64,000 nt of DNA from Darksidea phi (Eukaryota > Ascomycota > Dothideomycetes > Pleosporales > Lentitheciaceae), in contig JASJFT010000049.1 in NCBI GenBank assembly GCA_030770425.1, positions 185,603 through 249,602 of the forward strand. Reading direction: 5' to 3'. How positions within the stretch are numbered: position 1 is the stretch's first letter; the number at the start of each line of letters is the position of its first letter. Position numbers and translations under genes: made by a program. The notes beneath the pieces are model-generated. The model was not told the DNA's origin. It ran no database searches and saw only the letters and a program-made list of their open reading frames with translations. This document shows, piece by piece, positions 22,836-36,000 of the stretch.

Positions 22836-25508
22836 GGTGAGTCGGCGAGTTAGCGAACGATTGGGGTGCAATGCTATACGCGCAGTGAGTAGGTAGAGAT
22901 AGATAACATGTCAGAGCTCGAGCTTCAGGTACAATTGAAGCTTGACGCAGAGATTGGAGGGGAAGCTCCCAGGAGCCAATCGCCGCGCGCACGTGCGCCG
23001 CTCGTCATAGCAACGCACAGACCAGCACCGGAAAAGCAAGGCCGATGCCATGTTTCGTCTTCTCAAGGTCCAGACGATGCTGGAACCGGCACCTGAACCT
23101 GCGGTGAGAGTGTCAAAACCTGCAGTGATCATCTCTGTTGCATGAATAGAGGGAGAGACTGCACCTTATTGTCTCGGGGCCTGTCGAGTTCCGACCTACG
23201 ATCTACGTCGAGATTTCCCAAACAGACGTGAAAAGAACTGCAGCAGAAATAAATTGTATAAAAGTTGGGCAGTATCTGAGCACGCACGTACCCGAACTGG
23301 AGATCAAAATGGCAAACGCAAAGATTCAAAGGCCGCGCCGTTTCCTCAGACTTCATTAGCGAGGGTTTAAGGGACGCGGTGCCATTCAACAATAGTACAA
23401 GGCTGAAGCTTAACCACGACAAAGACACTGCCCCTCACCAATGCCAACGCCATCTTTGAGGGCCTAGAGGAGTAGGTAGCTTAGGTGGTACATTGCCTCG
23501 AATGGACCGTGGTCCTATGATTGCATCGTATTCATTTTGAGGTGTTAGGTACTGAAGCCCCCGGGATGAGCTTTTCTAATGACCGACCTCTAGGTATGCA
23601 CCCATCACGCGTTCCTCGACGCGACACTGCTCGGTCAACCTTCACTGACGCGCACGCTGCGTTGATCCTGAGCAGTGGGCTCGACGCTTCACGCTGAAGC
23701 TCTGGCAGTTGGCTAGCAAAACTCTAAGCGCACACGAAATGACAACGGGGCTAGTCGTTGAAGCCGCCAAAGGCAGACATGCCAGCACCGAACTGCCTTC
23801 CCATAATGTACCGGAGGTCATCACGACTGACGTTGCGGTGACCATTGATACGTGCATGAAGATGCATGCGTACGGAGAGAGAAAGGCTGAGAAGGCGGCT
23901 GGAGCTGGTCCGAAGACACTGAGATGATGAATGAGGCTGGCCAGCTCAATCTGCTCATCTGACTAAAGGGTGACGAGTGACGAGCATAGTGAGGCCCTAG
24001 AGGGTGAGTGGATGCTTGTGCGGACGCCGCACGGAGTCCTTCGCATCCAATCAACAAATTTACACCGCCTCGGTGTGTTCACTCTTTTTTTCATTCTCGT
24101 GATGGACGCTCACCTTCCTCTCTAGGTTGTTTTCTACTCAAAAACGCATAAAACTTCTGGACCTAGGTTCAGGTTCCATCACATGAGCACGGTCGACCTC
24201 GGAAGATGATGCAATTTCGAGACGTATGCGCATGCAATGGCCTCCACAACGCGCTGATTGGCCATGTGGTATTGGAATGCTATTGGTATTGGTGCTGTAC
24301 TGGGGTTTTCGCATTCCCGGAATAGAAACGAAACGACAGCTACGCTAAACCTAAAACCTCGCACCTGGATCGGTGCGGCTCGGATGTGTGTACCTACCAC
24401 GAACTATCTGCACAGCCTGGGAGCCTAATTGGGCAGACGCAAAGGATCGCCCCCAACCTTGGGGGCGGTACAATAGTCCACGTGGCAAGCGATGACTTAC
24501 AGCATACCAGATACACGAGGCCTTAGCTGCCTGGCTGTACATGTATCAAGTTAATGGTCACAAGTGACCGCCTAATGTCGTGGAAAGAAACGCTTGCATG
24601 CTGGTAGGCTAGTTTGTCCGCCACCACCGGAACGGCCGCTGCGCTGACAAACTAGCCTACCAGCGTGCATAATCCGTCTGATTGGTTCCACTTCGCTCCA
24701 CAACTCGTTTCCTCTCACCTCGCAACGCCACATCTCACGCATCGCCATTGGAACTCTCATGATTCCGCCAATGGTAAACGAAGCCGATTGCTAGGACACT
24801 TATTTGTGGTACGTGGGCGGTACAAGGGCGAAGTGAGCCGAGACGAGGGAACCGAGTTTGCGTACATACATGTGGAAGGCGGCGGCGGAACGAATGGACG
24901 GTGCTCAGCTGGTAAGGGCAGGATGAGGTGGCCTCGGCGAGGCAGGATTTAGGCGTGATGGCTACAATTACGTGGTAAGGAGGCTCAGTACATGTTGTAC
25001 AAGTCTCGAGCCTTGGGTTAAAGAGCTGGATTGCGCTGGGTAGAAGACACCTTCCCGAGGCCTCGTCTTTTCCTTTGTTTCGAAGTCTCCGCACTAGCAA
25101 ACGTTGTTTTTCGCGCAAGTGTGTCGCTGCGGCTCCGTCAACGGTAATCTCATCCGGCACGTGCGTCTTCCTTCACATTCGTATTGCTCCTACCAGTGTC
25201 CAATCTCACCATCCTCGTCAATCCTCCAGGCCAATCGCGTGCGTTCATACGAGCAACAAAACCGAAAGCTCTATGTGACCCTACCATTTAGTTGCGCGTG
25301 TGACTGAGCCTTTGCTGTCCTCCTTCTCTCGGACCAGGGTGTGGCGGAAGCTGTGGACACTGTATAAGAGCTCCACCAGGCACCCACTTGGAATTTACCT
25401 CTATCAACCTCGAGCCCGATTTCAAGTTAAGGGCTTCAAGTTCGGCCTGACCGTTTGCAGGTTGTCTCCGACGTATTACCTCTCCTGCCTCCCTTCGCTT
25501 CGGTCAAC
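22836..25508. other. Large intergenic region with a hairpin
   Basis: The VTC promoter lies at the start and the oligosaccharide oxidase promoter at the end (TATAA at 25363-25367). The 62-codon ATG frame at 23739-23927 and others are unsupported. A strong 23-base inverted repeat at 24596-24668 is listed separately. Confidence 0.55.
24596..24668. repeat. 23-bp inverted repeat with 27-base spacer
   Basis: The left arm is 24596-24618 and the right arm 24646-24668. GCATGCTGGTAGGCTAGTTT is matched by its complement at 22 of 23 positions; the mismatch would be a G-U pair in RNA. The spacer is GC rich. There is no gene within several hundred bases on either side. A small palindrome, GGTCAC-AA-GTGACC, lies just upstream at 24556-24569. 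Confidence 0.85.
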
Positions 25509-27194
25509 ATGCGGCTCCTCACCACCCTCGCCATGGGCGTGGTCGCCGCAGGTCTGGCCTCTGCCAAACCGGCCGAGGACTTTACAGCCTCAAAACGACT
25601 GGCCGACTGCTTGGGCGATAGGAACGTCCCTGTTCGCTGGATCAATTCACCAGACTTCGCGGAGCTCGCGGAGCCCTTCAATCTGCGTCTGTCCTATACG
25701 CCCTACGTCATTGTGCTTCCCGAAAATAACCAAAACGTCCAAGATGCCGTTTTCTGCGCGGCCCAGTGCGGTGTCAAGGTACAAGCCAAGTCTGGTGGTC
25801 ACTCCTATGCCTCGTATAGCTCAGGTGGCAAAGATGGGTCTATGAGTAAGTTTCACCTGGCGAGTATCGAGTCGCGACATTGACATTTTGCAGTGATCGA
25901 TTTACAGTCTCTGCAGAACATCGAGCTAGATCAGGCCACGGGGATCGCGAAGGTTGGCGGAGGTGTTCGTCTGGGCAATCTTGCTCAGGGCGTTTGGGAT
26001 CAGGGAAAGCGTGGTATCTCTCACGGAACCTGCCCTGGTGTAGGTATTGGCGGCCACTTTACTCACGGTCGGTAAACCCATCACTGTACTAGCCAAGAAG
26101 TTCGTGGACGCTTCTACTCGCAAAGTGTATCTAGACTTCTATCAAGGCATTGTACGTCCTTGTTGAAGACCAATTACTTACAAAACTTTACAGGTGGATA
26201 TGGCCACACTTCTCGCAACTGGGGTCTTGCTTTGGACCATATTGTTGCTGCTGACGTTGTTCTTGCCGACGGCTCTCTAGTGCACGCTAGCGAGTCTGAG
26301 AACACCGAGATCTTCTGGGCCATTCGCGGTGCTGCCGAGTCGTTCGGTATCGTCACCAACTTCTACCTCCGCACCCAGGAGGCGCCCGAGGCCGTCACTT
26401 ACTTCTCCTTCCAGTGGGGCAAGGCTCTCTACGAATCAAAAGAGTACTTCACAGAGACATTTATGCACGTCCAAGACTTCGCTCAGAACGCCTCCGTCGT
26501 AGACAGCCGCATCTCCTTCGGTATCTATCTCGACGGAAACGCCACATACAACCTCGGTGGCACTTTCTTCGGCAGCGTCGAGGAGTTCAACGACAAGATC
26601 AAACCCGAGTTCCTCCGCTCCGTTCCTCAGCCCGGCAAGATCATTGTCGGGTCCTACGACTGGATCGGCTACCTCATCCTCATGTCCGACAAGACCACCA
26701 TCAAAGAGCCTCTAACCGGTTATGACGAGCACGACACCTTCTTCGCCAAGTCCATAACCGTCCCAGAGTCGGACGGCCTCACCGCTGCGACACTTGATGC
26801 TTTCTATGACTACATTATGAGCGGTGCACCAACTGAGTACTTCGTCATCATCAACTTGTATGGCGGCCCTGGTTCCCAGATTAACACTAAGGACACTGAA
26901 TTCGCCGCTTACAACGACCGCGACTCGTTGTGGGTGTTCCAAAATTACGGCCACGGCGATACCATCAATGACCCGCAGTCAATCGATTTCATCAACGGCA
27001 TCAACGACGCCATCATCGATGCTCAGCCCAATACGAACTTCGGCGCTTATCTCAACTATGTTGATCCTAGCTACGACGCTGCTACGGCTCACGAGCTGTA
27101 CTATGGCGAAGACCTGTATAACCGTCTCAATGAGCTGAAAGCCAAATACGACCCCGAGCACGTCTACTGGAACCCGCAGGCTATCGGTAATTAG
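25509..27194 (+). CDS. Secreted FAD oligosaccharide oxidase (berberine-bridge type, AA7-like)
   Basis: Exons 25509-25845, 25894-26067 and 26194-27194 give 503 residues. The ATG at 25509 starts a signal peptide (MRLLTTLAMGVVAAGLASA). An FAD-binding PCMH domain follows. SGGHSYASYSSGG supplies the histidine (about His98) and HGTCPGVGIGGHFTHGG the cysteine (about Cys159) that hold FAD through two covalent bonds, as in glucooligosaccharide oxidase of Sarocladium. The HFTHGGYGHTSRNWG block, which spans the second splice junction, confirms the join. The C-terminus has the berberine-bridge YYGEDLYNRL and YDPEHVYWNPQAI motif. It oxidises the reducing end of oligosaccharides to lactone with release of hydrogen peroxide. 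The exact sugar cannot be read from sequence. A TATAA sits about 145 bases before the ATG. Confidence 0.93.
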
Positions 27195-27732
27195 TAGCCT
27201 ACCCTGTAGATGGCTGCGGTGGATGCATATATCGGCGTTGGCTTTTGGAATCTTCCGTGGGGGCTGGATTAACACTTAGGGTGTTTTTTTGACTGTGTTG
27301 TAAGTATGTGTAGCTTAGATATAGATTCGGAGTAATATGTTGTCATTTCCATTTTTATTGTTTTGGCTTTGGGTAATGTGCTTGTGATCGAGCTGCATAC
27401 TAACCTTTCAGTTACGCCTATGCGTGATTGTGTCAAGTTCAACCCTTTGGAATGATATACGAGTACGTTGTATCACGATACTGCGGTACTTCTCTAGGAG
27501 GCTGTCACGATATAGTACGTCGAGGATGCCTAGGTGTCTGAGTGGCTTCGTCAGACGTCTTTTAGGAGATACGGCTTGAGCAGCAAATACCTGCCAACGT
27601 AAGTCTCTCCAACTTTATCCTCACAAGATCTCTTCAGATAGATCACTCTTATATCAGACTTCCACTAAATTTTACTGTAAAACAAAAATTCTTTAAGTAA
27701 CTAGATATCAAGCAAGACAAATCAGCACTCCC
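27195..27732. other. Intergenic between convergent genes
   Basis: The 3' flanks of the oxidase (+) and Trs120 (-) genes meet here. It is AT-rich from about 27,620, with no coding feature. Confidence 0.65.
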
Positions 27733-30700
27733 CTACTCATCACTCCTCCTTGCAACAATCGTACACGGCTCCTTCAAATGCCAAGAGCGCAACTTGGGCT
27801 CTCCTAGAATCTGTGCCTGTAGCATAGTCGCCGTATCGCTCCTCTCCCTTCTTCCTTCCACCGCAACCTCGGCGGTTGGCAGTTCAACTTCATCTACTGT
27901 TGCACCAACCTCAAACACGCCGCTACACAGCGCAACAAGTCCGAGTTCCGCCTCTACAAAGTGCCCTGGCTGAATGGTTGGGAGGCGACGCTGAAGTACG
28001 CCGCTCCAGGAGAAGCGCTTGTCCAGATCGAGTGCGATGTTGTGCGGGAGGCTGGCAAGGTGGGGCTGGAGTCTGAGAAGGGGGGATATGGGTTGAGAGC
28101 TTCGGTTGTGCACTTTTGTCTTGAGAGTAAGGAATTCGTCGATTGGGACTGAGAACCGCGTTCGTCCCAGCTGCTTCACTGTGTCACCATCTTTGTGTGC
28201 TGGAGAATCGTGCACGATGCTTGTCGATATTGTGACGTCCTCTAGCTTCATGGCTTCAACCATCCGAGGTGAGAAGCGAATAGTGCGGAGTTCGAGATCG
28301 CCGTGTCGGCCGTGCCCTTCCTCCTTCCACGTTCCGCGGATGAGTTTCAGAAGCTCATGGCGGTACCAGAAGGCTTCTCGACTAGCGCGCTCCATTTCGG
28401 GGGAGATTTTGCTGGTGCTGACAACAAACTGGCGTTGATTGGCGGGGTTGAGGGAAGGGACGGCAGCGTGCGGATCCTTGAGATAGATCTTCGGTAGAAT
28501 AATGACCACGCGGTTAATGTGGCCCGGTTGAATGACTTCATTTACTGTGTATGATTTACTCCACGATTCCTCCAAGTTCTCGTCTTCAACGGGGAACGTT
28601 CGGATCTGCAAGGAGATATAAAGAGGGTTGGGCCAAGAGTTCCGGAGATCCAGAAGGAGCATGCAATACTCATCGTCAACGCCCTGACTTTGCGTGCGAC
28701 TTAAGAAAGCTCGGAATTGTGTGTCATTCTTATTGGCTAGAATGGACGATAGAGTTAATGTCGTTGAATGAGAGGGAGCATCGGACTGGCCCTTCTGGCT
28801 GGACCAAGCAAAATCTCTAGACAGAGGCACTATGTCAGGCCGCTGTAGCTGTACACTTGCATTGACGGTGATAGATATGGGCACCGATACCTGTCGCGTG
28901 AAGAATCGATCTTGTACTTCCGAGCGTCGCTTTCCAAGGTTGGCATAGTCTATTTGGATGACAGCATCGGTGAGACGTGTGCGGCCGATTACTTCAATCT
29001 CAAAGCTAGCTTCCTGACCTGGTTCGACTGAGATCGACTCTTCTTCTTCTGTCTTACGCCAGCAAAGGGATGGGTGATGTGCCAATTGCACTTCAAGCTC
29101 ATGCAATTCGGCAGCCGGAAGCTCTCGGTTCGATGTCGCTGCTTGGATAGCCGCGGTTGCTGAGTCATGGAAGGAGATGTGGATGAAATCGACCGCTGTG
29201 GTTTGGGAGGTGTTTTTAATGCTAATGGTGAATCGCTTCCTCTCGCCTTCGAGAACCATGAGCGCAGCTTGCGGAAGTGATACTTCTGTGACGACTATAA
29301 CAGGTTGATCTGGTATGACGTTGAAAGTCAGCGTATCGGGCTTAGGGATAGCTCTCGGTAGGTCTGGTGCCGTGACCACTGCTGAAGCTGGTCGTGAAGT
29401 GGGCGCGCCGAGGCATGCCTTGAGCCCAATTTTCTTCAATTTTAGCTCTCGTTCTGGCTTCCATGGTTCCGGAAATATTGGAAACAAGCGTTCTCGACAC
29501 CCAATGACTTTGATGTAACATCCTATGATGGCTAATGTCCCCGATGATCGCGCAACTCCAGTGATGGGAAATTTCTGCGTTCTGTAGGGCCCTAGAAGGA
29601 ATAGCTCTTCGTGCGCAATAAACTCGACCCCTTGGGCGGCTATACGTAAAGATTCGACTTCCAACTCGAAGTCATAGGGGTTTTGTAGTGCTATAACGAA
29701 GCGGTACTCCTCGTTCGCTACTAGTATGGTTTCGACGACACTCGATTGAGGTTGTTTGTTCCAAGGATTGTGAATGAAAGGGCTCTTCTTGGCCGATAAT
29801 GTTTCTTTAAGCTCCACCGGGCGGTGATGCGTCAATCGAAGAGGCATGGGCTCTTCCATAACGAAAAGACCGCGAACTAAAAAGTCATCCCAGTACTCAG
29901 TCTCCACGTGTTTTAGGCCCAGCTTGTTCGAGGCGGCGACTGTTCGTGATATGTTTGCGAAGAGTCGCGTCTGTTCTTCGCGAGATAGAGCTACAAACAC
30001 ATCTGTACTGTTAGGCTTCGGCGCTGTTCCGGGACCTGCCAACCGCAGTAATAAAGATGTGAAGTGAAGTACCCCATTGAAATCCGGTAGCGCTTCGCAG
30101 AAGTTGATGCACATACGTAGTATATCCAACTTCAACCCTATGCTTCCAAACGATCTCAGAGATGAAATGCGAAGGATCTCTGCAATTACGCTTTGCTGGG
30201 GATTATCTTCCTGGGCTGCGGCGGCGAATGAATGAGAGTTGAAAGTGCCTCGTGCATCTGGTATGCCGTAAATGCGACTGAGTAACCCCAAAAACTCATC
30301 GATTCCATTCTCCACTTCCCCTTCACCAAGATTCAAGGCGCCGGCTCCAGAGTTGCTCCCGCTCGCTATGTTGAGAGCAGCAAGGCCCGCAGCGGGATGC
30401 ACACCCATTTCTGCTGCGCCTACTTTGCGTGCCTGTATCAGCCCGGGAATGAGGGATGTGATGAACTCTTTCATTACAATCGCTTTCTTTCTCTGCAACT
30501 CTAAGGATGACAGTACCGAGGCTACGCCCGCAAGCACTACAACGCGATCGATGGGACTCATTCCTGAGCTTTCTGGTGGCCCTGGTAATGCACGGAATAG
30601 CATGGCTGCTATATCATTTCTCGTAGGATTAACACTTAGTCTTGGGACTGAGAGTCTTGGCTTTTGTCGAAAAGGGGTATTCTGTGCCAGATGCCGTAAC

Positions 30701-32373
30701 GCATCATCATCCAAGTACCCCGCGGACAAGTTCATTGCTGCTAGAAGTTTGGAGAATCGAACGACGCATTCTGAGAAGGCAAGTGGTGGCATAGACTCGC
30801 CAGCAAAGTTCGACGCTCGCGTGTAGATATTCAGAATCATGTTCACAAGGTCTGGCAGGAGAGAGTTGAGACTCTCAACCGCGACCTCATTGCTGGAAGG
30901 CCTTGGAGATGTCGTACTGGCGGTATTGGCTACGTTACTGGCGGATGTATGCTGAGGAAGCTTGATGCCTGATGACTTATCGGATATTGGATAACAGATT
31001 TGAGGTATCTATGGTCTTATTAGTTTTATTGGAGCGAAGAAATCCAGACCACGGCCACTCACTTGAAAGTCCATGCCAGACCACGCGAATAATAATAGGC
31101 ACACCATAGTATTCTCCAGAGCTTTTGCATGCCAAAGATGATCGCTACATGCTCGTGCGAGAGTGGCACCGTCTGTGAGTTCTTTCAGCGCCTCATGCCA
31201 TTGACCAGCGTATAGATAAAGGGTGCCAATGATCACACCGACGCGTCCACGGCCCTTGTTACGTGCACGTTCACCAACGCCTCCGGAGCCGAATCCATGA
31301 ATGGACACCCGATCAGCACTGGGGTCTCTTACGGATCCATTTGGCTTGAAGGAATTACTGTTACTTTGATGCAATTCCTTTGCAGCATCGATTCCAGATA
31401 TCTCATCGAAGGTGGTAGGGGGAGTACGGGCCCCATCTGTTGTAGGCGATGACGCCCCGGTGTTCTCGACCGCTAATGACCCTCCGGAGGTAGACGGAAG
31501 AACGGGCATAGACATTCGATGAAGATCTTTCTGGGCAGTGGAAACGGGTGAGTCTGGTCTGCTGGCGGTAGGTACCTGAGAATTGCGCCGCGAGAATTGC
31601 GCCGCAGTAGGATCAGTACCAGCCCAGCTTGGAACACTATCTGTAGTACCGGATTGCGACGCTGGTGACGGAATAGTTGGCAAAGCTTGGATCGATTTTG
31701 CAAGACTAGTCAACTCCGCTAGAAAAATCGAGGTAAGGTCACACATGATCGTCTTCATAGTAGTCGTCTTGAGTTGCGCTGCTGGTGGGACGACGAACGT
31801 TTCTGCAGGGAGCTGACGATGTCGAGTCTGAAGACCAGATTCAAACAACATCAAGCTGTGGAGACAGGCTTTTGGAAATTGCTCGCGCAAATCTTCGACC
31901 GCCGATTCAATCTCATCTGCTTCCTCGTGATCCGGCTTGGAGCTCTCAGATGCATCTTGGCTGGATTCATCCGCGACACGTGACTGTTGAAACTGAGGGT
32001 ATTCCTTCGCATCTGCGATGCCAATGATCACCAGAGGTTCCCGAAATTGTTCAAATGGAGATAGTGAAAGGTGAGAAGGCGGTGGCAATGATGTTGAAAG
32101 ATCATATAAGAGTATGCCTCCGGGAAATGCTAGAGGAGAGAACATATCTGCGCGATGCCAAGATTAGCAATTGTATTTGTGGGATTGTTCCTTTGGTGGG
32201 TCCGTACTCCTATCCGGCCGGGGATCCGGGCTGACATCTCCAAGCCGCACCGTGCATTGCGGCTGCAGAAGTTCGACGAAGGCTAGGAAGCGCGAGCGCT
32301 TGATGCGGCCTACAGGAAGTAGAAGTGCCCGTATGCGCGCAGGCGCAATTGGAGAGAGAGGGTCGACCGCCAT
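27733..32373 (-). CDS. TRS120: TRAPPII complex subunit Trs120 (TRAPPC9)
   Basis: Exons 32373-32208, 32147-31063 and 31008-27733 give 1,508 residues, normal for fungal Trs120. The N-terminus matches the family closely: DPLSPIAPARIRALLLPVG, IKRSRFLAFVELLQP, VRLGDVSP, then across the first intron NMFSPLAFPGGILLYDLSTS and EPLVIIGIAD. The middle, around the second intron, is the TPR-like region (GRVGVIIGTLYLYAGQWHEA). The C-terminal half is a series of beta-sandwich domains, ending in an IVARRSDE tail. With Trs130 and Trs65 it turns TRAPP into the exchange factor for Ypt31/Rab11 at the late Golgi. The frame is clean over 4.5 kb. The upstream neighbour is divergent. Confidence 0.93.
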
Positions 32374-33047
32374 AACCACATCGGGGATAACGAGACCGCG
32401 CGGGTCGATCGAATAAGTCTACCGTAGATGTGAGACTGGCTGGGCAACAAGAAGCATGATGTCGAATATTAGAGCAGTGAGAGGCTTCTCCGATGCTGAG
32501 GATTTGGGTGACATGGCGGTGAGGCTTGGCGAACTAACCCTTTTACTCGCTAGCCGAAACGCCACACGTTGGTGCAGGGGCCTTTCACGTCCACCGCATT
32601 TGACGACAGAACTCAACACATTACACTTCAGCCTCCACGCAAGGTTCGGCTTGCTTTGTTGTCTTCCTCACTACCTTTTGCATAGCGTGGATATAGACGG
32701 ATGGTAAATAATACCGCTTCTTCTGCTCTCTGTCACTTTCCCTCCTGCTTCGCCACCAGGCGGCAAGCCCGCACGTCAGCTTGTTCCAAAGTTGAGCTTC
32801 ACCGCTGCCGTGATATTTTTGCGTTCAACGGTTCTGGACTTATAAGTGTACGTAACTCTGTGGTACAAGCTGCATATAATGCGTGAAAGTTCCTTTCCGT
32901 CATCCCCATCATGTTTTACGCGTTTCGTTAAAAGGACAAAGTACACACTTCCTGCCCTCCAAATGAGCTATACTAACTTTATAACACCACCTTTTAGCCC
33001 TGGCGCTCCCTCAGCTTTCACACAGCTGTCGAAAATCACCACCCGCT
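32374..33047. promoter_or_regulatory. Divergent promoter region Trs120 / sacsin-like gene
   Basis: A stretch of 674 bases between two divergent housekeeping ATGs. The short frames inside have no family features. No TATA box is obvious next to either start. Confidence 0.5.
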
Positions 33048-36000
33048 ATGGCTACTGTCGATTTTGCGCGGCTGCGCAACCAGACTATGGCCGATGGCCA
33101 TGACAGCGAAGTCACCGTTAATACAAGAGCATTGATAGACAAGGTGCTCGCACGGTATTCTAGCGAGCATACGACTCTTCGCGAACTTATACAGAACGCT
33201 TCGGATGCTGGAGCAAGCACCGTCGTTATCAAATTTGAAACGGATCCGTCTCTCAGCACGCCGACGCCACTAGGCTCTGACAAGTCGATACTGCTCAGGC
33301 ATATCATCCAGCACCATACCCTGAAGCGCCTTGTAGTCACTAATAATGGCATTCCCTTCACGAACGCAGATTGGAACCGGTTGAAAAGCATCGCCGATGG
33401 CAATCCCGATGAGACGAAAATAGGAGCATTCGGCGTCGGCTTCTACAGTGTCTTTGCGGACTGCGACGAACCCTTCGTTGTCTCCGGTGATAGAACGATG
33501 GCCTTCTATTGGAAAGGCAACACTCTGTCTACTAAGGTTGCAAGCGTGCCACAAGAACATCGGTCCTCAGATACTACGTTCTCCCTCGACTATCGACAAG
33601 CTAATACGGCCTCATCATCTTATAATCCCTCCAAAGTTCCCAATATACCCACTCTCTGCCAATTTCTTGCTACCAGCCTGACCTTCGTTGGCCTACAAGC
33701 TATAGAATTGCACCTCGACGATCACAAGGTTGTTTCTTTCAAAAAGAAGACATCCCCTGCTACCGATATAAAGGTCCCCCATGGTTTGAAGACGGACACG
33801 GAAGGAGGTTTCATGCGTGTAGCACAAGTTACCCGCCAGCACTCGCAAATAGATGCGGAATGGAGCAACGTCATCGCTACCGCCCAGAATCCACCGAAAC
33901 GGGCGGCCGAGCTAGTCCAAGCAGAAGTGCGCAATGCTGGAACCACTCTCAAAAGCTTCTTCTCCAAGTTCTCTACTTCCTCAAATAATGCACCGGCCAA
34001 GGTTGCCAAACCACTACCCATCCCGGAAAGGTCCGTAACGAGTACGGACGACGTCTCTGGAGAGTCGAAAGGTGTGATATTTCTGCAAGTTTGCACGGTT
34101 GAGGTCGATACTCGCGTCTCACGAACCTTTGCCGCCGAGATAGAACGCGCAACTAAGAAACCACCACCGAAAAAGACCCGAATCGCTCTCTTAACATCTC
34201 CCTATCACGACCCTACAGCCTCACTCTCGACGGGCTCTGGAAATACCGCGGAGCTGGCGTCAAAGATATTTTCCGAAGTCCTTCCTACTAAATCTGGTCG
34301 CATCTTCATTGGATTTCCAACGGCGCAGACAACGGGTTTTCTCGCTCACGTGTCTGCACCTTCACTCATCCCAACAGTAGAACGCGAGAATGTTGATTTG
34401 AATGCTCGCTATATTTCGACATGGAATATCGAACTGCTTCGTGTCGCAGGATTGGCATGTCGTATTACCTACGCTTCGGATATGGCTGAGATCCAGGCGA
34501 GGGTCGGCCGAGATTCCATGGAGAGCCTCATACAGAGAGCGGTGTATGTGTTTCAACAGTTTACTGCGAACGCATCCTACCCATCGACTGTACTGGGAGA
34601 GAAGATTGAGGAAGCTTTCTGGAACTCCTCAAAAGAGCGCTCCCTTGACATCTTATCCTCGAAAGGGGTTATGGCGAGTAACCATGTGCGAATGCCCGCG
34701 GAGACGCTGAGTTTTTTGGGAGAGGTTCCAATGGTGCCACAGGAGCTTGCGACAATGTCCTACACCTTTTTCTTGAACCTCCACAGTCGCGGGTTCATTT
34801 CAGAGCTCACAATGGCGGACATCAGGCGTGGCCTTGAGACGCGCGCTCTGAGTGAGGAAGAGTTGACAGAATTTCTCAAATGGTGTGGTGCGAAGCTCGA
34901 ATCTTCAGAAATTGATGCAGCTGGTGTACGCAGTCTCCTTGACATTACTGTGGCCAACATTGATGTCAAACCCGAGGAGGGCTCTGGCAGAATCTTAGCC
35001 CTGGGCGATGTGAGTGCTTACATCAACGCAACACGGATCACGCCGAGTCTACCAATTCCACCGGATACCATCCCGTTTCAGTTCTCAAAGGTTATTCCAC
35101 CTAAGCAACTACAAATGTTCGGTTGGATCGAGCTCTCCATGGTCCGATGGCTGCGATTTATGACCACAGCATCACAACTTCAAGAGTTTTCTACTTCGGA
35201 AAAGCTTGCGTCACAAGTACTAAGTTTGACGGCAAAGTGCTGGGATCAACTCGACGGCGCTTCCAAAGAAGCAATAGTCAATATTCTAACGCCTCATACT
35301 ATCATGCCAACAAAGATAGGCATGCGCAAACCCGAAGAGTCATACTTCCCCACTGTCAAGCTTTTCGACGATTTGCCTACTGTGAAGGCATTCCCAGGCT
35401 CGAAAGAAAAGTTCTTGGTAGCATTGGGTGTTCGAAAGACCGTTGATCTTCCAATGGTATTCGAGCGCATGCGGAGCCACGGTCCAAATTCACAAGCAGA
35501 GAGGATCGCATGGAATCATGTGGACCTCATTCGATACTTCGCTTCCGTGATGGACGAGATGCCAAAGAAGGATTTAGATCGACTTCGAAATACTGCATTT
35601 CTTCCGGGCGAAGGCATGTCGGTACAACAAGGACAGCTTTTCAAGGCTTCGGATCTTTACGCGCCCGACCAGGCTATACTTTCCATGGGGTTGGCTCAAG
35701 TAAAGCTACCATTCGAATTCAAACCCAACGTGCGCGAAGGGACGCTGCTGTTGCGCCTCGGCCTAAGGCAATGGCCCGATTCTGGTGCTCTCGCTAGCAT
35801 ATTGCACCGTGCAGGACAAACAAACGATAGGCAGCTATACACGCTGACGATGCAGTATTTCTTGCAAAATTATTACAAGAATGAATATGGAGCTGAGACA
35901 AAGAAGCTCTCCGCACTTACGGTTCCGGTTCTGCCAACGGAGCAGGCACCTTTTCCTGCTTTAGTGGGACCATTCCAGTGTTTCACAAACGAGCAGGCTG

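Noticed and set aside
23739..23927. 62-codon ORF between VTC and the oligosaccharide oxidase
   Set aside because: No family, no splice partner, and a similar-length ORF lies antisense.
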